DNA of 64,000 nt, taken from positions 1,550,001 to 1,614,000 of the forward strand of contig NZ_LR746496.1 of NCBI RefSeq assembly GCF_902729405.1, written 5' to 3'. Origin of the DNA: Acididesulfobacillus acetoxydans (GTDB lineage Bacteria > Bacillota > Desulfitobacteriia > Desulfitobacteriales > Desulfitobacteriaceae). The position numbers were made by a program, and so were the translations under genes. Of this stretch, positions 8,867-17,480 are shown piece by piece (positions within the stretch are counted from its first letter, which is position 1; each line of letters begins with the position of its first letter). Under the pieces are notes generated by a model, which worked only from the letters and a program-made list of their open reading frames with translations, was not told the DNA's origin and searched no databases.

Positions 8867-9046
8867 ATGACGGACATGCCGAAAAAAGAGGATGCGCATG
8901 GCAACCCTCCGGGAGTCTGCATCCCTTGGGAACAAAAAATGAAAGAGTTCGGGCTGATTGCCGGCAAACCTGAAACTATAAAGAAGGAATGGGAGAAGAT
9001 AGACGCTTTTGCCTATGTCTATCTCTGGTATTGGGTTCACCGTTAA
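8867..9046 (+). CDS. small protein of unknown function in the methyltransferase operon
   Basis: This 59-residue protein lies between a methyltransferase and its corrinoid protein. GGGGAGG at 8852-8858 fits the ATG at 8867 (8-nt spacing) better than the one at 8861. It contains one Cys in GVCIPWEQKMKEFGL and an aromatic C-terminus (FAYVYLWYWVHR). There is no signal peptide. I do not recognise a family. Its good ribosome site and close spacing (17 nt after the previous stop, 42 nt before the next start) argue that it is a real gene; it could be a subunit or assembly factor of the demethylase. Confidence 0.65.
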   Translation: MTDMPKKEDAHGNPPGVCIPWEQKMKEFGLIAGKPETIKKEWEKIDAFAYVYLWYWVHR

Positions 9047-9088
9047 AAGCGGGCACACTATCTTTGGAAATTGGGAGGAATCGTTAAA

Positions 9089-9718
9089 ATGGCTACACTG
9101 ACGGATGAACTAGCGAGCGCGATTGCGGAATTGGAGGACGAGAAGGTTTTGGATCTCGTGCAAACCCGCCTGGATTCCGGAACTTCGCCTTTAGAAATAG
9201 TAGGCAACCTGCAACAGGGAATGACTGAGGTCGGCATGCGCTTTGAAGCTGGGACTTACTTTTTGAGCGAATTGGTCATGTGCGGGGAAATTATGAAAGA
9301 TGCGATGAACATTCTTGAGCCCCGCCTCGCAGGGGCGGATCAAAAGCACCGCGGCAGCATTGTCATCGGAACGGTCAAAGGCGATGTCCACGATCTGGGC
9401 AAGAACATTGTTGTGATGCTCCTCAAAGGGGCCGGATACAATGTGATTGACTTAGGCATCGATGTCCCAGGCGAAAAATTCATTGAAGCGATCCGGGCCA
9501 ATGGGGCTCCATTAGTGGGAATGAGCGTTCTTCTGACTGCCTGCCAGGAGGGAATGAAGGGGATCATTGAAGAGATACGGGCCGCCGGGCTGGATACCCG
9601 TGTGGTGATTGGCGGAAACTATGTGGACGAGTCTGTGAGAGACTACGTTAAGGCAGACTATTTTGCTCATAATGCGAGTGATGCGGTAAAAATTGCGGAC
9701 GGAATATTCGTCCACTAA
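9089..9718 (+). CDS. corrinoid (cobalamin-binding) protein, third copy
   Basis: This 209-residue protein has the helical cap followed by the B12 domain, with DVHDLGKN near residue 98 and VIGGNYV near 175. The ATG at 9089 is preceded by GGGAGGA at 9073-9079. It closes the group methyltransferase II, methyltransferase I, small protein, corrinoid protein and is the most likely partner of the two enzymes encoded at 6776 and 7674. A strong hairpin follows the gene. Confidence 0.88.
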   Translation: MATLTDELASAIAELEDEKVLDLVQTRLDSGTSPLEIVGNLQQGMTEVGMRFEAGTYFLSELVMCGEIMKDAMNILEPRLAGADQKHRGSIVIGTVKGDVHDLGKNIVVMLLKGAGYNVIDLGIDVPGEKFIEAIRANGAPLVGMSVLLTACQEGMKGIIEEIRAAGLDTRVVIGGNYVDESVRDYVKADYFAHNASDAVKIADGIFVH

Positions 9719-9755
9719 TGCCGGGCATGCATGTGCGCATCGGAGGCTCGTGAGG

Positions 9756-9793
9756 AAAATGGGGAGTTTGCCTGTCAAGCATCTCCCCATTTT
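9756..9793 (+). terminator. terminator or attenuator between corrinoid protein and activator gene
   Basis: An 11-bp perfect stem, AAAATGGGGAG / CTCCCCATTTT, encloses a 16-nt loop and is followed by ATTATCT. The downstream gene starts only 34 nt later and has no evident promoter of its own, so partial read-through, with less activator than catalytic protein, is plausible. Confidence 0.6.
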
Positions 9794-9826
9794 ATTATCT
9801 GGCCGGGGAGAAAGGGGGAACCAGGC

Positions 9827-11653
9827 ATGGTTGAGGTAAGATTCTTGCCCGCAGACAAAACAATTCGCATTCAGGAGGGAATGAGTATCCTTCAAGCGGC
9901 TATTGCGGCGGAAGTCCGGGTGGAAAGCACCTGCGGCGGGAAAGGGACCTGCGGCAAGTGCAAAGTGCGGCTGCAGACCGGAAAAATAGGGAACGCGGAA
10001 GATTTAACGCCTGCCGAAAAGAAGTTTCTCACGCCCGCTGAAATCGAGTCGGGCTGGGTTTTGGCCTGCCAGCACATTTTGACGGAGGATACCTTCGTTG
10101 TCTTGGAGGAGCAGAAAGATGCGTTTGACCGTAAAGCCGGTATGCGCGATTCCGAAAAGGCCTGGGAACACGCCCCGGCCATTCGCAAAGTTGCGCTCGC
10201 TTTAGACCCTCCGACCGTGGAAGAACAGACTGCGGACTGGGAACGCCTAAGCCGGGCCCTTCCGGTCGATCATGTTGCGTTCAGCCGGCTTGTTGCCGCC
10301 TCGTTACCGCAAAAACTGCGCCAGGGTAAGTTTAAAGTGACGGCCGTGCTGGACGGGGCCAAACTGCTCGCCGTGGAGCCGGGAGACACGATTTCGCGTT
10401 CTTTCGGTTTGGCCATTGACATAGGAACGACCACAGTGGTGGCTTACCTTGTCGATCTGAACAGGGGAACGGTTATTGGAAGCGGCGCTGTGACAAATCC
10501 CCAGAATGTGTTTGGGGCGGATGTCATCTCCAGGATCACCTATGCGGCCGGCGGCCCGGAAAAGCTGCGGGAACTGCAGGCCAAGGTGGTCGGCGGGATC
10601 AACGGAGTCATAACCCAGTTGACCGAAAAACACGGGGTGGGCTTTGATGAAATCTACCAGGCGGTTGTGGTCGGCAATACGACCATGAGCCACTTGTTTC
10701 TGGGAATTGATCCGACCTTTCTTGCTCCCGCCCCTTTTATACCCGTGTTCCAGCAGGAGGTGGAAATAGAGTCCAGGGAACTGGGCCTGAAGATTCTACC
10801 CACAGCCGTCGTGACCGTGCTGCCCAACGTTGCCGGCTATGTCGGTTCGGATACTGTCGGCGTCATGCTGGCTGGAAACGCGGACCGTTTACCAGGCCTG
10901 AATCTCATGGTGGATATTGGGACGAATGGAGAAATTATCCTGGCCGGAAAAGGAAGCATCCTGACCTGTTCCACAGCAGCCGGGCCGGCCTTTGAAGGCG
11001 CGGAAATCAAACATGGGATGCGGGCCGCAGAGGGTGCGATTGAGAGGGTGCGAATTGCCTCGGATGTCTTCGTCGAAGTGATCGGCGGGACGAAAGCGCG
11101 TGGAATTTGCGGTTCCGGTCTGATCGATGCCATGGCGGAGATGGTGCGGGCCGGTGTTGTTGAGACTTCGGGCCGGCTTGTCACCAAAGAAGCTCAGCTG
11201 GAAAAGCTCCCGCCTTTGGTGCAGAAACGCCTGCGCGGCGGGACGGAGTTTGTTCTTGTTTGGGCCGAGGATTCGGCCACAGGCGGAGACATCGTGATTA
11301 GCCAGAAGGATGTGCGTGAACTGCAGCTTGCGAAAGGGGCAATCATGGCTGGAATCAGGATCCTCCTTCGGGAGGCGGGAGCCGAGGCCGGGGACATCGA
11401 CAAAGTGCTTCTCGCCGGAGCTTTTGGCAACTATATCGGAAAAGAAAGTGCCCTTGGCATCGGGCTCTTGCCTTCCGTGCCTCTCGAGCGGATTGCTGCG
11501 ATCGGGAATGCGGCAGGCGACGGTGCGAAAATCGCTCTGCTTTCCCTCCCGGAAAAAGAGCGGGCGTTCAGGCTGGCCCGCCAGGCAAAGCATATCGAAT
11601 TGTCGACGGATCCGGACTTTCAGGAAGAATTCATCAACGCCCTCTCTTTTTAG
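9827..11653 (+). CDS. reductive activator of corrinoid proteins (RACo type), 2Fe-2S/ASKHA protein
   Basis: This 608-residue protein matches the activating enzymes that use ATP to return oxidised cob(II)amide to the active cob(I) state. An N-terminal ferredoxin domain binds a 2Fe-2S cluster through Cys36, Cys42, Cys45 and Cys81. A linker follows, then the ASKHA-fold domain with GLAIDIGTTTVVAYLVDL (about 195), LMVDIGTNGEIIL (about 365) and GAFGNYI near the C-terminus. ATG 9827 is preceded by AAAGGGGG; a longer open frame upstream includes the hairpin and is not used. One copy could serve all three corrinoid proteins. Confidence 0.9.
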   Translation: MVEVRFLPADKTIRIQEGMSILQAAIAAEVRVESTCGGKGTCGKCKVRLQTGKIGNAEDLTPAEKKFLTPAEIESGWVLACQHILTEDTFVVLEEQKDAFDRKAGMRDSEKAWEHAPAIRKVALALDPPTVEEQTADWERLSRALPVDHVAFSRLVAASLPQKLRQGKFKVTAVLDGAKLLAVEPGDTISRSFGLAIDIGTTTVVAYLVDLNRGTVIGSGAVTNPQNVFGADVISRITYAAGGPEKLRELQAKVVGGINGVITQLTEKHGVGFDEIYQAVVVGNTTMSHLFLGIDPTFLAPAPFIPVFQQEVEIESRELGLKILPTAVVTVLPNVAGYVGSDTVGVMLAGNADRLPGLNLMVDIGTNGEIILAGKGSILTCSTAAGPAFEGAEIKHGMRAAEGAIERVRIASDVFVEVIGGTKARGICGSGLIDAMAEMVRAGVVETSGRLVTKEAQLEKLPPLVQKRLRGGTEFVLVWAEDSATGGDIVISQKDVRELQLAKGAIMAGIRILLREAGAEAGDIDKVLLAGAFGNYIGKESALGIGLLPSVPLERIAAIGNAAGDGAKIALLSLPEKERAFRLARQAKHIELSTDPDFQEEFINALSF

Positions 11654-11734
11654 GCTTGTGCGCATGACAGAAGACTCGAGGGGAAGTATTTGAACGGCTT
11701 CACAGCCACCCGGGATTTCCGGAGGACTTTAAGA

Positions 11735-12679
11735 ATGGGTGTGAATGAGGTGCCGGACAAGGACCAAATGGAGGCGGAGAGGCAGCGGGCATGGGTTGCC
11801 CGGAGTATCACCGGCGGCGTGAAGGAGCGGGTTCCGAAGGGGGAGCTGTGCATAGCCGACTCCCTCATCGAAAAGGCCTTGAACTGCCGAGTAGTTGGGT
11901 TCCGCGAGAGGTACGCTTTTGTCAAAGGCATGAATCTGGATATCGTCACAATTGGTCCTGTTTATCCCGAGCAGGGAAAACGCCTGCCTGGCCCGAATGA
12001 GATTATCTGGCCGGAGCTGAAGGAATGGATTGCGGAGACTTCCTTATTCACGTTTGCTTTGCTCGACGGAGCGTTTGAGTGGGGTCTGCGCACCCTGGGT
12101 TTTCAGGACTTTCTCCTCTTGCCCCATGCTTCTCCTTTGCAGCTCAATGGGCATATCCGCGCGGTGGAGGAGGTGAACACCGCCCAGATCCGGCTTCTGG
12201 CCGAGAGCGGGGTGGATGGCATCATCTTGGCGGATGACATTGCCTTTCCGAACGGGCTCATGCTTCGGCCGCAGGTTCTGAAAGAGCATTTCTTCCCTTC
12301 CCTCGCCAGGCAGGCGGCCCTGGCGGCGAAGGCAGGCCTTTCCGTTTTTTATCATTCGGACGGCCGCTATGGGGATGTGATAGAGGATGTCATTGCCTCC
12401 GGCTTTGCCGGATTGCATTGTATTGACCGGGCTTCCGGAATGGAGATGGAAAGCCTTCGGGCTAAAGTGGGAAACCGGCTCTGCCTCTGGGGCCATCTTG
12501 ATGCGGGTGATGCGGAGAGAGCCGGAGACCCGGCTGTGCGGGAAGAATTGACGCGTTCCGCTTGGCAGCTTGCCCGGAACGAAAGATTCATCCTCGGAAC
12601 GAACAGCGGCCTCTATGAAGGCATGGACATCGAGGGGTTGCGGGCGCTGTACCGCTCGATTGATGGCTTGCCCAACTGA
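11735..12679 (+). CDS. short uroporphyrinogen-decarboxylase-family protein
   Basis: This 314-residue URO-D superfamily protein is shorter than those at 3380 and 7674 and differs from them in sequence. It has VDGIILADDIAFPNG in the middle, FYHSDGRYGDVI near residue 205 (the family His) and a C-terminal RFILGTNSGLYEG. ATG 11735 has GGAGGA at 11720-11725; a TTG at 11690 would add 15 residues. Proteins of this type accompany RACo and methyltransferase genes. It could be a further methyltransferase or act in corrinoid handling. The substrate is unknown. Confidence 0.72.
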   Translation: MGVNEVPDKDQMEAERQRAWVARSITGGVKERVPKGELCIADSLIEKALNCRVVGFRERYAFVKGMNLDIVTIGPVYPEQGKRLPGPNEIIWPELKEWIAETSLFTFALLDGAFEWGLRTLGFQDFLLLPHASPLQLNGHIRAVEEVNTAQIRLLAESGVDGIILADDIAFPNGLMLRPQVLKEHFFPSLARQAALAAKAGLSVFYHSDGRYGDVIEDVIASGFAGLHCIDRASGMEMESLRAKVGNRLCLWGHLDAGDAERAGDPAVREELTRSAWQLARNERFILGTNSGLYEGMDIEGLRALYRSIDGLPN

Positions 12680-12712
12680 ATCCGGAGGCTGTCCCTCAGT
12701 CTCCGGATTCAG
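12676..12712 (+). terminator. strong hairpin overlapping the stop codon
   Basis: A 12-bp perfect stem, CTGAATCCGGAG / CTCCGGATTCAG, includes the TGA of the preceding gene. No T-run follows, so it is more likely an RNA-stabilising or attenuating hairpin than a full terminator. Confidence 0.4.
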
Positions 12713-12750
12713 CCTCCGGGCCATTGATTCCGTGAAAGGGGTGAGGACAT

Positions 12751-13473
12751 GTGACGGGAGCGGTAATCCGAAATCTGCCTTTGCCAAGAATCCGAGTCGA
12801 AGATGTCTTGCGGGCGGAAGGAAATGACGGGATGCGTTTTCCCCGTCAAAACATCTTAGATCTTTACGAAGATGTCTTGGCGGAAACGGCAGCTTTGCTG
12901 GAACCGAAAGCGATCTGGACGGAAATTGAGGTTGAGGGTGCGGCAGAAGACGCGCTCCTTCTCAGAGGGGGATTTCGACTCGGCAGCAGGCTTTTGGTCA
13001 AGTGCGCCGGGGCAGCCGAGAAACTTCTCATCTTCGTTATGACGGTCGGGCCAAAGATTGACGAAAAGATTGCTATGTATCAGGAAAATGACGACCTTAC
13101 CCGGGCGTATGTTCTGGATTCCGTCGGCTCAGCAGCCATTGCTTTGGCGAGTTCCGAGGCTTTGGGACGGTTGGAGAAGGACTATGCCGAAAGGGGCCTG
13201 AGGACCTCAATTCCCTTAGGGCCGGGGCATTCCTACTGGAAGAGACTGGAGGACCAGAAGGTTCTCTTCCAAATCCTTCAGCCGGAGCGGATCGGGATAA
13301 CGCTCAACGGCTCCGACTTAATGCTTCCCCGAAAATCGGTCAGCATGGTGATGGGAGCCGGGAAACAGCTGCCGGAGCATGAAGAGGGCCAGAAGCATTG
13401 TGATTTTTGTGCATTACGGGGAAACTGCTCCATGAGCAGGGTCGTTTCCGGCTATGCCTCACCCACTACTTAG
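12751..13473 (+). CDS. MetH-activation-domain-like protein
   Basis: This 240-residue protein resembles the free-standing form of the vitamin B12-dependent methionine synthase activation domain. It has FVMTVGPKIDEKIAMY, DSVGSAAIALASSEAL and the sequence IPLGPGHSYWKRLEDQ that resembles the AdoMet-binding region. The C-terminus carries a cysteine group, CDFCALRGNCSM, which could bind metal. The start is GTG 12751, preceded by AAAGGGGTGAGG. In corrinoid methyltransferase loci such proteins are thought to help reactivation or substitute for MetH domains. That role is inferred here. Confidence 0.75.
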   Translation: MTGAVIRNLPLPRIRVEDVLRAEGNDGMRFPRQNILDLYEDVLAETAALLEPKAIWTEIEVEGAAEDALLLRGGFRLGSRLLVKCAGAAEKLLIFVMTVGPKIDEKIAMYQENDDLTRAYVLDSVGSAAIALASSEALGRLEKDYAERGLRTSIPLGPGHSYWKRLEDQKVLFQILQPERIGITLNGSDLMLPRKSVSMVMGAGKQLPEHEEGQKHCDFCALRGNCSMSRVVSGYASPTT

Positions 13474-13513
13474 GCAGCCGGATGTCCAGAGAGATTTTGA
13501 GGAGGAGTCATTC

Positions 13514-13837
13514 ATGAAGGTAGCGAGAGTTAAGGCGGGGATCTGCGGATTTGTCACAGAAATTGTGGCGAGTTCCCAGAATGGACGTCAGGTTGATCTC
13601 GTGTTTCGAACCCAATGTCCGAATTTGAAACCGATGGAAGAGGAACTCACTCAGGTTGACGCGTATGCGGAGTGTTTTGCCAAGGTCGGGGATTCCCCGG
13701 TCTATCATTTGGCCCGCAAGTTCTGTAAACATGCCGCCTGTCCGGTTCCCAGCGCAATAATCAAAGAAATAGAGATCGCCGCCAAGCTGGCTCTGCCGGC
13801 GGATGTCACGTTCGAATTTGAAGACGATGCTGAGTGA
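13514..13837 (+). CDS. small conserved cysteine-containing protein
   Basis: This 107-residue protein starts at ATG 13514 behind GAGGAGGAG. Cysteines occur in KAGICGFVTEIVA, RTQCPNLKPMEEEL, AYAECFAKVG and FCKHAACPVPSAI. The last group with Pro recalls a conserved family of unknown function found with corrinoid methyltransferases (DUF6951-like, assigned from memory only). It is the last gene of the run that began with the activator at 9827 and may assist metal or corrinoid chemistry. Confidence 0.6.
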   Translation: MKVARVKAGICGFVTEIVASSQNGRQVDLVFRTQCPNLKPMEEELTQVDAYAECFAKVGDSPVYHLARKFCKHAACPVPSAIIKEIEIAAKLALPADVTFEFEDDAE

Positions 13838-13908
13838 ACTCGTTCGACGAAAGCTGAATATGGATATAGCTTAGAGTTACAGCACGGCCAGCAAGGGTGG
13901 TTGCATTG

Positions 13909-15144
13909 ATGAAAGAAAAATATCTTGGCGAAGATCTGCGTCAGATGAAGGGAGCCCGGCGGCTGGGAATTACTTTTGTTCTCGGGGCACTGGCGGCATT
14001 CGGTCCCTTATCCATTGATATGTACCTGCCTTCCCTGCCTTCGTTGACCCGCGACCTGCACACAACAGCCTCGCTGGCCCAACTCAGCCTGACGGCCTGT
14101 CTTTTGGGACTTTCAGTCGGGCAGCTGTTGGCCGGTGCGCAAAGCGATGTCCGCGGACGGCGTATGCCGCTCTTGGTCGGACTTGTCGCTTATGCGGCTT
14201 CTTCCATTCTTTGTGCCTTTACGCCAAGTGTTTGGAGTTTGATTCTTCTCCGCTTTATCCAAGGCCTGGCGGGTTCGGCCGGAATCGTCGTCTCCCGGGC
14301 CGTGGTCAGAGATCTGTATTCCGGGACGGAGATGACCCGGTTTACCGCCCGCTTAATGCTGGTCAACGGGGCCGCTCCGATTCTGGCACCGATTATCGGA
14401 GGACAGCTTTTGGAATTTACGACTTGGCGTGGGGTCTTTGTCGTACTCTTTGCGGTCGGAACTCTGATGCTCCTGAGCGTTCTCTTCGGTCTTCCGGAAA
14501 CGTTGCCGGCAGAGGCACGTTCCCGGGGCGGTTTAAAAAACACTTTGGAGACGTTTGGCACGTTGCTGAAGGACCGTGAATTTATGGCGTACGCCCTGTC
14601 CCAGGGCTTTGTGACCGGGGCGATGTTTGCCTATATTTCCGGTTCGCCGTTTGTCATCCAGAATATCTACGGCGTATCTCCCCAGGGGTTCAGCTTGATC
14701 TTCGCCATGAACGGCTTAGGTATCATCCTGGCGGGCCAGATTACCGGGAAGCTGGCAGACCGCATCCGCTTGAGGACCCTGTTTCTTGCCGGTCTTGCTC
14801 TCGCCGCGGCCGGAGGGGTTGCCCTCTTAGCCGTGATCCTGCTTAAGATAGGGCTTTTCGCCATCTTGCCGCCTCTTTTTGTGGTAGTCTCCTGCGTGGG
14901 CATCGTGGGAACAGCCGGTTCATCGCTCGCGATGGAGAACTATGGACGCGCAGCCGGGAGCGCTTCAGCCGTTCTTGGCCTCCTGTCCTTCATCTTTGGG
15001 GCTATAGTTGCCCCGCTCGTCGGTTTAGGCGGCAGCAACACAGCCGTCCCGATGGGAATCATCATTGCCGTGATCGAAGTCTGTGCCTTGCTTCTCTATG
15101 TGTTCTTAGGAGGCCGGGGAAAGCGGGAACAGGCGGTTGCCTAG
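13909..15144 (+). CDS. MFS transporter, Bcr/CflA drug-efflux type
   Basis: A 411-residue membrane protein with about 12 hydrophobic segments. Family marks are FGPLSIDMYLPSLPSL in the first segment and GAQSDVRGRRMPLL in the loop between segments 2 and 3. ATG 13909 has AAGGGTGG 8 nt upstream; a GTG at 13897 is also open. It follows the methyltransferase genes by 70 nt and might export aromatic products such as phenols left after demethylation. That is speculation; the family usually expels antibiotics. Confidence 0.82.
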   Translation: MKEKYLGEDLRQMKGARRLGITFVLGALAAFGPLSIDMYLPSLPSLTRDLHTTASLAQLSLTACLLGLSVGQLLAGAQSDVRGRRMPLLVGLVAYAASSILCAFTPSVWSLILLRFIQGLAGSAGIVVSRAVVRDLYSGTEMTRFTARLMLVNGAAPILAPIIGGQLLEFTTWRGVFVVLFAVGTLMLLSVLFGLPETLPAEARSRGGLKNTLETFGTLLKDREFMAYALSQGFVTGAMFAYISGSPFVIQNIYGVSPQGFSLIFAMNGLGIILAGQITGKLADRIRLRTLFLAGLALAAAGGVALLAVILLKIGLFAILPPLFVVVSCVGIVGTAGSSLAMENYGRAAGSASAVLGLLSFIFGAIVAPLVGLGGSNTAVPMGIIIAVIEVCALLLYVFLGGRGKREQAVA

Positions 15145-15297
15145 CGGGGGTTTACAAATAAGAGGTTTTTAGCCTATTTTATGTTGAAGTAGGGTCTGTA
15201 ACCCTTGATAGGTAAGCGTCAAACCGTGCCCACCTTTTTTTTCAGCGGGATTTAAAGGATAATCTTCCTCAGAACATGAAATGGGGAGGATTTTTCT

Positions 15298-15612
15298 ATG
15301 ACCAGAGCGCAGCAGCAAAAAGAATGGGAAACCCGGGTCGCTGACTTCTTGAACAGCGGGCAAAGTGCTACAACATGGTGCGCAGCGAATGATGTAAAAC
15401 CTCATCAACTATGGTACCGGGTCCATAAGCATAGGATGGAGCACGATGTTCTGGCCGAAAATCCAGCCAAATGGCTAGCGGTCGAGGTTGGTGACAATAT
15501 ATCCGGTGGGATTTTGCGAGTAGACGTGGGTCGAGCCAGTGTTGAAGTAAAGCCTGGTTTCGATCCTGCGCTGCTGGCCGCTGTGGTCAAGACTTTGGTG
15601 AGCCTATGCTAA
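15298..15612 (+). CDS. tnpA: IS66 accessory protein TnpA
   Basis: This 104-residue protein begins TRAQQQKEWETRVADFLNSG and contains a helix-turn-helix (QSATTWCAANDVKPHQLWYRVHKH in two helices), the usual form of IS66 TnpA. The ATG is preceded by GGGGAGGA. It overlaps tnpB by 7 nt, as in other IS66 elements. Confidence 0.88.
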   Translation: MTRAQQQKEWETRVADFLNSGQSATTWCAANDVKPHQLWYRVHKHRMEHDVLAENPAKWLAVEVGDNISGGILRVDVGRASVEVKPGFDPALLAAVVKTLVSLC

Positions 15613-15962
15613 GTGAAATCGGCGTTGAGCGAGTTTACCTCGCCCGCGGAGCGACGGATCTGCGTAAGTCGATTGACGGGCTGGCCGTGCTGGTCAAAGA
15701 AGGCTTTCAACTCGACCCGTTTTCTCCCTGTCTCTTTGTCTTTTGCAATCGGCAATGCGATAAGCTGAAAATCCTTCATTGGTCTCACAACGGCTTCTGG
15801 CTATATTATCGAAGACTGGAGCGCGGCAGATTTCAATGGCCCACCGAAGCAGGCTCTTTAACGGTCAAGGTGAGCTACCGCGAACTACGTTGGCTGCTTG
15901 ACGGCCTATCGCTAGAGCAGCGGCAAGCTCATACAGCCGTTACAGCCCGTACGGTCTTGTGA
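15606..15962 (+). CDS. tnpB: IS66 accessory protein TnpB (Orf2)
   Basis: A 118-residue TnpB with the family marks VYLARGATDLRKSIDGLA, FVFCNRQCDKLKILHW and GFWLYYRRLERGRFQWP. It starts inside the end of tnpA and is probably translated by coupling. It is required for IS66 transposition, but its biochemical role is unknown. Confidence 0.92.
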   Translation: MLSEIGVERVYLARGATDLRKSIDGLAVLVKEGFQLDPFSPCLFVFCNRQCDKLKILHWSHNGFWLYYRRLERGRFQWPTEAGSLTVKVSYRELRWLLDGLSLEQRQAHTAVTARTVL

Positions 15963-16049
15963 AAGGGCTGTGAATCCCGTATTTATTGTGTTCTTGGGCC
16001 GGTCCGATAGGAAATCGGCATCGTTTGTCGAATATTAAATATTAATAGC

Positions 16050-17390
16050 ATGGATACAGCATCAAACGTGATCATGACAACAGAAGATATTCGGGCGCGC
16101 TGCCTTAAGCTTGAGAAGCAAAACGAGCGGCTCCAGCGGGAAAATGCCCAACTAAACGCCATGCTTGACTGGTTTAAGGAACAGTTGCGTTTAGGTAAAC
16201 ACCGGCAGTTCGGGACTTCCAACGAGCGAACGATTCTTGGGGTAGAGCAACTTAATCTTTTCAACGAAGCAGAAAAGGAAGCCCAACCCCTGCAAGAAGA
16301 ACCGGCCTTCGAAACGGTCACCTATCAACGGCGTAAACAGCGGAATCACCGAGAAGTGGTGCTCGCCGACCTGCCAGTTGAGAGGATAGAATACAAACTG
16401 CCTGCCGAAGAGCAGGTCTGTTCGTGTTGCGGCGGCCCTTTGCACGTCATGAGCACTGAGGTACGGCAAGAGCTTCAATTCATACCCGCCCAAATGAAAG
16501 TCATTGAGCATGTACGCGAAGTCTATTCCTGCCGCCACTGCGAGCGTGAGGAAATCAAGACGCCCATCGTAACGGCGCCGATGCCGGCTCCGGTACTTCC
16601 TGGAAGCTTCGTGTCTCCTTCTCTCATGGCTCATATCATGAACCAAAAATATGTAGAAGGAATGCCCCTTTATCGCCAAGAGCAGCAGTTTGGCCGATTG
16701 GACCTTGAGTTGTCTCGTCAGACGATGGCGAACTGGATGCTCTATGGAGCGAAGAAGTGGCTGACTCCTCTTTATGACAGAATGCATTGGCATTTGCTCA
16801 AGCAGGATATCCTTCAGGCGGACGAGACAACGCTGCAGGTGCTCCATGAGCCGGGCCGGGCCGCGGAGACCGATTCCTACATGTGGTTTTACCGCACCGG
16901 GCGTATGGGTCCCCCCATCGTGCTTTATGATTACCAGGAGACCCGAAGCGGCCAACACCCCCGCCAATTTCTCTCCGGTTTCAAAGGCTACCTACAGGTT
17001 GATGGCTATGGCGGCTACAACGGATTACCGAATGTGACTTTGGTAGGCTGTTGGAGTCATTCGCGGAGGAAATTCAATGAGGCTTTGAAGGCCCTGCCTC
17101 CTGCAAATCGCTCAGCACTAGTCGCCGCTAAAGAGGGACTGGAATTTTGTAACCGTCTCTTCGCCATAGAACGCGATTTGAAAGACGCGACTCCGGAAGA
17201 ACGTTTCAAAAATCGATTGGCACGCAGCCGTCCCGTGCTGGATGCCTTTCTGGATTGGCTCTATAAACAACAGGCCCAAGTACTGCCGAAGAGTACCTTC
17301 GGTCGGGCGATTCAGTATTGCCTTAACCAATGGGACAAACTCGTGGCCTTTTTACAAGAGGGACGACTGGAAATCGATAATAACCGCAGC
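16050..17390 (+). pseudogene. tnpC: IS66 transposase tnpC, 5' part
   Basis: The first 447 codons of the IS66 transposase: a leucine-zipper-like N-terminus (LKLEKQNERLQRENAQLNAM), a zinc-finger-like CSCCGGPLHVM...CRHCE, and the DDE core with LQADETTLQVL and VDGYGGYNGL. The frame is broken after EIDNNRS by the element at 17391. It rejoins in frame at 21549 (ERSIKPFVIG), which would restore about 531 residues. Confidence 0.9.
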
Positions 17391-17477
17391 TTATCCTCAT
17401 CTTTAGGAAATCCTCATCATTCCTCGGGCATGCGCTGGCGCAACATCGCTTGAGAAAAAGATGAGGATTTCCTGATT
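17391..17477 (+). repeat. left 87-bp terminal inverted repeat of the RIT-like element
   Basis: The sequence from TTATCCTCATCTTTAGG to AGGATTTCCTGATT matches the inverse of 21430-21516 with 5 mismatches in 87. It contains two direct and one inverted ATCCTCAT words, probable recombinase-binding arms. Confidence 0.85.
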
Positions 17478-17480
17478 ACT

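Noticed and set aside
9731-9826. Longer N-terminus for the activator protein
   Set aside because: The added residues are encoded by the hairpin, and the 2Fe-2S domain begins at the ATG at 9827, which has a good ribosome site.
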